Under the pieces are notes generated by a model that saw only the letters and a list, made by a program, of their open reading frames with translations, was not told the DNA's origin and searched no databases. DNA of 10,486 nucleotides from Candidatus Hermodarchaeota archaeon (lineage in GTDB: Archaea; Asgardarchaeota; Hermodarchaeia; Hermodarchaeales; Hermodarchaeaceae), in NCBI GenBank assembly GCA_016840595.1, contig JAEOSA010000053.1, positions 1 to 10,486 of the forward strand. The letters are read 5' to 3'. The position numbers were made by a program, and so were the translations under genes. The number at the start of each line of letters is the position of its first letter. Position 1 is the stretch's first letter. Below are positions 7,374-10,486 of the stretch, in pieces.

Positions 7374-10049
7374 GTGACAAAACCGCGGCTACCTGCCGAC
7401 AAACAGCGGAAAATGGTAACGCGCGCCGAAGATACTACAAACCCCGCCTATGGTCGTGTCCCTGGAACACGAACCATTCCTGAATTATTTCAGAATGGTG
7501 TAATCAATCTGGATAGCTTGTTTTGAAGGGGTCAATGACCCTTTACAAGCCCAGAAAAACCTCCAGGACCGACCAGCCATGAAGTGGTATCTTGGGTTAA
7601 GCGAATCCTAAGCCTTAATCGCGCAGGTCATTCCGGAACATTGGATCCAAAGGTGACCGGTGTATTACCTGTCATGTTAGGAAACGCTACGAAAATTGCC
7701 AATGTTCTGCTCAAAGCTGGCAAAGAATATGTTTGCATTATGCGACTCCATCAACAAGAATCCAAAGGTAAAATTCGAAAGGCTGCCGCGGAATTTGTCG
7801 GAACCATCTATCAACGTCCTCCCCTCCGCTCTTCCGTCAAACGACGACTCCGCACAAGACAGATTTACTATTTAGACATATTAGAAATCGACGGGCAAGA
7901 CGTGCTCCTCCGAGTTGGCTGCCAAGCGGGCACCTATATCCGAAAACTATGTGTTTCTCCTTCTTCCTACCTTTTTTTACAAAATGGAGGACTGCATCGA
8001 ATCTCTGATGTCGTTGACTCAAGCTTAGATGTTACCAATTCCACTCAATTTAATCTGAACACTCTAAAGACGCTTTCTTTGAATCTTAACGAACACAAAC
8101 TTGTTTCCTCTTCAATAATCGCAGTCCAACGATTACCTGCACCATCTGAAATGGTTAAACTCGAACTCGATTCAGGCATTACCCTCTTCGTTACACCTGA
8201 CCATGAAATACTAATAGACGATATCAAGGGGCCATTATGGATAGATGCAAAAGACATCGTTCCAGGAAGCTTTCTTTTTAGTCCTCGCGAATTAATCTTA
8301 AAATCCATTAGAATTCCATATCTTATCGACTTACTAGATCCCGATTTCCTTTGCATTGGAAACGAACTGAAAAAGCACTGTAAAAAATACCTTTCAAGAT
8401 CGTATGGCAGTGTAACCAAAGCCTGTCGAATTTTGGGAATAGATCGTCGAATCTTTCTCCAACCAGAACGGGGCATCCGAATAAAATATCTTCGTCAGGT
8501 TTGCAGAGAAACTGGGATAGATTGGTTTTCAGTATGCGAATTGAATGAAGCCTTCAAAGGAGAGAAAGGTGCATTTTATTCAGTTACTGATAAGAAACTC
8601 AATTCAGAACTTCTTTATTTGCTAGGATTAGTGGCATCTGATGGCAGTGTAGTGCAGGAAAAGAAATGCATTCGACCTACAAGAGTAATTTTTACAAACA
8701 AAGAAATCGAACTCATTAAAACATTCATTACACTTGTGAATCGGTTATTTCCTTCAAGTAATATTTCTCAAACTGAGATATCTGGGACAGTTCTTGTAAC
8801 GGTCAACAATCCAGTTCTTGCAGGGATAGCGAAAGAATTAGGAATTACTAGTCCAAAGAACACCATGAATTTAGAAAATCTATCTTCACTTCCAAAAGAT
8901 CTTATCTCAAGTTTCTTATCAGGGTATTTTGATGGCGACGGAACGGTTAGTATTAAAGAAAATTCACCTTATACAGAAATCGCATATGACACATCTTATA
9001 ATCAAGTAGCAGTACAAATAGTTCTACTGCTAAAACGCCTTGGAATCCGTTCAAAGATATTTGTGAGATTGTCTCCTGCCTTCGATAAGAGTGATTCAAC
9101 CCTGAAATATCATATTGTACTTAAATCACCTTTCGACAAGATTCGCTTTTCCCAATTAATGAAATGCAAACATCTACAGAAGAAGAAAAAGCTTGAGCAA
9201 TTTGATACGCGGTTTTCACGATACGCCTCGTATGGATCTCAAGACTTAATGCCTCTCTCCTGTGTAGCCCATATTAAGAAAATAATTCAGAAATATGGGC
9301 TATCAAAAAATTCCATTTACAGGGGAGGAGCATTTAATAAACTATTATCAGGTCAAAGACCAACAAGGCGGCTTTTATCAAGATTGGTCAAATCCTTACT
9401 TGCTTTAGTACCTAAAGACGATTTTGACTTAATAGAATTACAAGGTCAAATAGAGGCGAATTATTTTTTGGATAAAATCAAAGCGATTGAAAAGACCATT
9501 CCGGATTTTGATTATGTCTATGATATCACAGTAGATCGCCATCATAATTTTGCATTGAATGGGGCTGCTTTTGTAAGTAATTGTTACGATATTGGTGAGG
9601 TTCTAGGCGGAGGAGCGCATATGGCTGAACTCCGCCGCACACGTACTGGACCCTTTAAAGAAGATGCTAATTTTATCTCACTCTATGATTTGGTTGACGC
9701 TTTTCATTTTTGGCAGGAAGATAAGGATGACCGTTTCCTTCGTCGTTATATTCGTCCCCTTGAAGAAGGAGTCCAGCATCTTGCGCAGATCATCATACGT
9801 GATTCGGCTGTTGATGCTATCTGTCATGGCGCAAATCTTGCTGTAATTGGAGTGTTACAATTACATGCAGATATCAAACCGGGTGACTTCGTCGCCCTCA
9901 TGACTCAAAAAGGTGAATTGGTCGCGTTAGCGACTGCGCTGCTGTCAACCAAACAGGTTCTAGAAGCTAATTCAGGAATAGTTACTGATACAGCGAGAGT
10001 AGTTATGTCTACAGGTACATATCCGACAGCTTGGCGACGAAAATCCTAA
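7374..10049 (+). CDS. cbf5: Cbf5 rRNA/tRNA pseudouridine synthase, split by an mRNA intron and an intein
   Basis: Catalytic subunit of H/ACA guide RNP (with Nop10, L7Ae, Gar1) that isomerises uridine to pseudouridine; homologous to dyskerin and TruB. The coding sequence must be read as 7374-7514 joined to 7557-10049. Exon 1 encodes MTKPRLPADKQ ... GVINLD (47 residues). Exon 2 resumes with KPPGPTSHEVVSWVKRI. The catalytic Asp lies in HSGTLDP (mature residue 77). The catalytic core continues with RPPLRSSVKRRLR and AGTYIRKL, where a 544-residue intein intervenes. It resumes with CYDIGEVLGGGAHMAELRRTRTGPF. A C-terminal PUA domain (AICHGANLAVIGVLQLHADIKPGDFVALMTQKG in outline) completes the protein. 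Mature length is 47+131+155 = 333 residues, normal for archaeal Cbf5. Exon 1 read through would stop at TGA 7524-7526. Identification is secure; intron and intein boundaries are read from sequence. Confidence 0.93.
7515..7556 (+). other. Archaeal BHB-type pre-mRNA intron in cbf5 (42 nt)
   Basis: The two halves of the conserved motif NLD-KPPGPTSHEV are separated by 42 bases containing an in-frame TGA. The RNA folds as a bulge-helix-bulge. The central 4-bp helix is CUGG (7509-7512) with CCAG (7551-7554). The 5' bulge is AUA (7513-7515) and the 3' bulge is AAA (7555-7557). The inner intron helix is GCUUGU (7516-7521) with ACAAGC (7545-7550), topped by an AAGGGGUC/GACCCUUU hairpin (7526-7533 with 7537-7544) around an AAU loop. 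The tRNA splicing endonuclease cuts after the second bulge base, giving exon ends at 7514 and 7557 and the join GAU|AAA (Asp-Lys) exactly as the family requires. The outer exon helix is weak (U7508-A7558 only), making this a relaxed BHB. Introns in cbf5 are known from Crenarchaeota. Confidence 0.92.
7950..9581 (+). mobile_element. LAGLIDADG intein in Cbf5 (544 residues)
   Basis: A self-splicing protein element with a homing endonuclease. It begins with Cys1 (CVSPSSYLF) directly after the Cbf5 residues TYIRKL. Block B is TPDH at 82-85. Two endonuclease motifs follow: LLGLVASDG (224-232, catalytic-type Asp231) and LSGYFDGDG (323-331, Asp330). Both acidic residues are present, so it may still cut DNA. 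A helix-turn-helix-like region lies near 152-170 (YGSVTKACRILGIDRRIF). A second helical region near 436-486 resembles the DNA-recognition segment of other archaeal inteins. Block F is YDITVDRHHNFAL (524-536). The C-terminus is FVSN, followed by Cys+1 of the extein; the penultimate residue is Ser instead of the usual His. The coding DNA is richer in AAA, ATA and TTT codons than the flanking extein, which fits horizontal acquisition. Confidence 0.93.
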
Positions 10050-10089
10050 ACATCTACCTCATGAAGATATTATTTCCAAAATAAGGAGA

Positions 10090-10204
10090 TGGCGCCGCGG
10101 ACGGGATTCGAACCCGTGCGACCCAGGGGTCACAGGCTGATTGGTTCTCGTGTAGTGATCGAGAATTTCCAGGCCTGCGCCGTAAACCACTTGGCTACCG
10201 CGGC
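10090..10204 (-). tRNA. trnS(gga): tRNA-Ser (GGA) with intron and encoded CCA
   Basis: On the minus strand the acceptor stem is GCCGCGG paired with CCGCGGC, then discriminator G and a genomically encoded CCA. The D arm is GCC/GGC. The anticodon stem is CAGGC/GCCTG with loop CUGGAAA, giving anticodon GGA (bases 10168-10170) for UCC/UCU serine codons. A long variable arm (GACCC-CT-GGGTC) is the class II signature of serine. The T arm is ACGGG-TTCGAAT-CCCGT. A 28-base intron interrupts the loop between positions 37 and 38. The spliced length is 87 nt including CCA. The gene is convergent with cbf5 and divergent from rps13p. Confidence 0.95.
10139..10166 (-). other. BHB intron in tRNA-Ser (28 nt), position 37/38
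   Basis: Read on the minus strand, the intron starts A then TTCTCG, a 9-base loop, CGAGAA and CCAATC. The inner helix is UUCUCG/CGAGAA. The 5' bulge is AAA, with the cut after the second A (A37). The central helix is UGG (33-35) with CCA, extended by a C·A mismatch. The 3' bulge is UCA with the cut before A38. The outer helix is the anticodon stem. This is the canonical archaeal tRNA intron site. Confidence 0.9.
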
Positions 10205-10230
10205 TTGGCGTTCATTTCCTGTACAGCCAC

Positions 10231-10238
10231 CTTTAAAG
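10231..10238 (-). promoter_or_regulatory. Probable TATA box for tRNA-Ser
   Basis: CTTTAAAG lies 27-34 bases upstream of the mature tRNA 5' end, the distance expected for an archaeal TATA element with transcription starting at or just before the tRNA. The octamer is a perfect palindrome, so it could also serve the + strand, although it lies about 150 bases from the rps13p start. Confidence 0.5.
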
Positions 10239-10324
10239 ATTTAGCTAAAGCTGTTTTTCTCTGAAGGTCAACTTGGAGATTTGTTATCAGAATTCGGAGT
10301 TAGTATGGCAAGTCAAGGCAACAC

Positions 10325-10333
10325 ATTTTTAAG
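10325..10333 (+). promoter_or_regulatory. Candidate TATA box for the rps13p operon
   Basis: ATTTTTAAG, preceded by AACAC (a BRE-like purine-rich stretch), is the most TATA-like run in the 184-base spacer on the + strand. Initiation about 25 bases downstream would give a leader of roughly 30-35 bases ending at the TTG start. Base matching only. Confidence 0.35.
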
Positions 10334-10354
10334 CGGTTCTGTATTTCGATTGCC

Positions 10355-10383
10355 GTAGCTCAGAGCTAGTGCTACTTGAGGTG
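10355..10383 (+). promoter_or_regulatory. Inverted repeats in the rps13p leader next to the ribosome binding site
   Basis: Two mutually exclusive stems can be drawn: TAGCT (10356-10360) with AGCTA (10364-10368) around CAG, and GTAGC (10355-10359) with GCTAC (10371-10375). CTCA (10359-10362) can also pair with TGAG (10377-10380), which overlaps the ribosome binding site GAGGTG (10378-10383). A translational control element is possible but unproven. Confidence 0.3.
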
Positions 10384-10388
10384 CTAAA

Positions 10389-10486
10389 TTGTCATCTTCC
10401 TATCGACATATCATCCGAATTGCTCGTACCGATATTGACGGTAGCCAGAAACTTGACAGGGCTTTAAGCGCTGTTAAAGGAGTTGG
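10389..10486 (+). CDS. rps13p: Ribosomal protein S13p (uS13), 3' end outside the window
   Basis: Small-subunit protein of the head that contacts the P-site tRNA and the large subunit. Reading from TTG 10389 gives SSSYRHIIRIARTDIDGSQK, then LDRALSAVKGVG. This matches the archaeal S13 start (HIVRIANTDLDG-type, then the first helix and KGVG/KGIG turn). TTG is chosen because an in-frame TGA lies at 10377-10379, no ATG or GTG is available in frame, and GAGGTG (10378-10383) is placed 5 bases upstream. 32 complete codons are visible. In archaea this gene usually leads rps4-rps11-rpoD; that part is outside the window. Confidence 0.93.
   Translation, partial: MSSSYRHIIRIARTDIDGSQKLDRALSAVKGV

Noticed and set aside
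7374..7526. A short 50-codon ORF ending at TGA 7524, suggesting a frameshifted or decayed cbf5 pseudogene
   Set aside because: Exon 1 and exon 2 are both fully conserved, lie in the same frame, and are separated by exactly one BHB-folding intron, so decay is not needed as an explanation.
7515..7556. Group I or group II intron
   Set aside because: 42 bases is far too short, and the bulge-helix-bulge structure explains the junctions exactly.
10350..10410. A tRNA gene or tRNA half on the + strand (GTAGCTCAG motif)
   Set aside because: No acceptor partner, anticodon arm or TTCGANT T-loop follows, and the region leads directly into the rps13p coding sequence.

Overview
This window is archaeal. 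It holds the distal half of the archaeal spc-type ribosomal protein cluster, read on the + strand: L19e (5' truncated), L18p (uL18), S5p (uS5), L30p (uL30), an Hsp20-family small heat shock protein, L15p (uL15), SecY, archaeal adenylate kinase AdkA, a DUF106/EMC3-like membrane protein, archaeal cytidylate kinase, L14e and Cbf5. The start of S13p (uS13) runs off the right edge. L19e, L14e, AdkA, archaeal Cmk and DUF106, together with GGAGGT/GAGGTG-type ribosome binding sites and GTG/TTG starts, exclude a bacterium. The lineage cannot be fixed from the sequence. The genome is mesophilic-looking with mid-range GC, and a spliced cbf5 mRNA points towards the TACK or Asgard side of the Archaea (inference, low confidence).

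Layout: positions 1-2193 are tightly packed ribosomal protein genes with overlaps or gaps of a few bases. A chaperone gene (2210-2767) sits between L30p and L15p, and L15p carries an unusual Lys/Pro/Ala tail. SecY, AdkA and the DUF106 protein (3519-6434) combine membrane insertion with nucleotide metabolism. Cmk, L14e and Cbf5 follow (6452-10049). A tRNA-Ser(GGA) gene with an intron lies on the opposite strand (10090-10204), convergent with cbf5 and divergent from rps13.

The most remarkable locus is cbf5, which encodes the rRNA pseudouridine synthase (dyskerin/TruB family). Its coding sequence is interrupted twice by different mechanisms. First, a 42-nt archaeal pre-mRNA intron (7515-7556) interrupts the conserved INLD/KPPGPTSHEV motif. 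It folds into a bulge-helix-bulge (BHB) with two 3-nt bulges and a 4-bp CUGG/CCAG central helix, and the predicted cuts join GAU to AAA exactly in frame. Second, a 544-residue LAGLIDADG intein (7950-9581) is inserted between TYIRKL and CYDIGE. After RNA splicing and protein splicing the product would be a normal 333-residue Cbf5. About 2.5 kb downstream, tRNA-Ser has its own 28-nt BHB intron whose 5' junction (CUGGAA|A) nearly matches that of cbf5 (CUGGAU|A), so one tRNA splicing endonuclease probably processes both.

Functionally the window joins ribosome construction (r-proteins, Cbf5), co-translational membrane targeting (SecY, EMC3-like protein), nucleotide supply (AdkA, Cmk) and proteostasis (Hsp20) in what looks like one or a few long transcription units.
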